From positions 1-5,590 of the forward strand of contig CAMVPV010000111.1 of NCBI GenBank assembly GCA_947169455.1: a DNA stretch of 5,590 bases, written 5' to 3'. Shown here one piece after another: positions 5,389 to 5,590 of the stretch (position 1 is its first letter; each line of letters starts with the position of its first letter). The notes beneath the pieces are model-generated. The model ran no database searches, was not told where the DNA came from, and saw nothing but the letters and a program-made list of their open reading frames with translations. This stretch comes from an uncultured Clostridia bacterium (GTDB taxonomy: Bacteria; Bacillota_A; Clostridia; Oscillospirales; Ruminococcaceae). A program made the translations under genes and the position numbers.

Positions 5389-5590
5389 AATATTTCATAT
5401 TAACAAAACCGTTTTTTCACACAATTTTCTCATTTCTGTGATATGATGTAAAAAATCATGCTATTACATCGGCAATAAATATATCAATATTTCAGATAAT
5501 ACCGTTTAATGAAATACACCTGCCGGTCATGCACTTATTATTACTTCGGCAATTATTTATCGATAAAATCAAATATAACATAAAGCTGTA
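5389..5590. other. AT-rich 3' flank with small inverted repeats and no gene
   Basis: No coding region is supportable. Visible structures are the palindrome TGAAATATTTCA (5386-5397, overlapping the mntP stop), GATGTAA (5445-5451) with TTACATC (5464-5470), AAATAT with ATATTT (5477-5492), the palindrome TTTATCGATAAA (5556-5567), and TCGGCAAT repeated at 5469-5476 and 5546-5553. A TGATATGAT at 5439-5447 resembles an extended -10 element for rightward transcription but lacks a well-spaced -35. None of the hairpins has a T tract that would make it a convincing terminator. Confidence 0.4.

Noticed and set aside
5398..5420. Terminator after mntP at AAAACCGTTTTTT
   Set aside because: The complementary arms have essentially no loop, so a stable hairpin is not possible; the T run alone is not enough.
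5509..5583. A 24-codon frame with a CxxC motif at the right end
   Set aside because: There is no ribosome site, it is very short, and the sequence is low-complexity and AT-rich; a chance frame is more likely.
1..5590. CRISPR arrays, tRNA or rRNA genes, insertion sequences
   Set aside because: No regularly spaced repeats, cloverleaf-forming sequence, rRNA-like segment, transposase frame or paired terminal repeats were recognised by eye on either strand.

Overview
The window looks like chromosomal DNA of a low-to-mid GC Firmicute. A Ruminococcus-like gut or rumen member of the Oscillospiraceae is my best guess. It rests on frequent ATA isoleucine codons, AT-rich spacers, purine-rich Shine-Dalgarno sites, a glycoside hydrolase family 26 enzyme, and the mix of families present. 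The genus is inference and no marker gene fixes it.

Bases 1-2292 hold a rightward run of three closely spaced genes: the C-terminal part of a CorA-type divalent-cation channel (cut by the window start), a GH26 beta-mannanase-like lipoprotein, and a CPBP (Abi) intramembrane protease. Gaps are 21 and 12 bases, so one transcript is likely. It ends at a strong intrinsic terminator (2244-2292), which may also serve the convergent leftward unit.

Bases 2322-4478 hold a leftward two-gene signalling operon: a near-consensus sigma-A promoter, a short structured leader, a response regulator with REC, GGDEF and EAL domains, and a small HPt phosphotransfer protein whose start overlaps the regulator's stop. 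The REC and EAL domains keep their key residues. The GGDEF signature is degenerate (GADTF), so the protein should break down cyclic di-GMP rather than make it. The HPt protein is the obvious candidate to exchange phosphate with the REC domain. No histidine kinase is in the window.

Bases 4376-4821 form a 446-base divergent intergenic region. To its right lies a MntP-type manganese exporter (4822-5388), most likely starting at a GTG that gives the usual 188 residues. Its leader contains two mutually exclusive stems ending just before the ribosome binding site, and no recognisable yybP-ykoY manganese riboswitch. The last 202 bases are AT-rich with small inverted repeats and no supportable gene.

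Nothing here amounts to a clearly new system. The best leads are the HPt/degenerate-GGDEF/EAL pair and the possible switch in the mntP leader.
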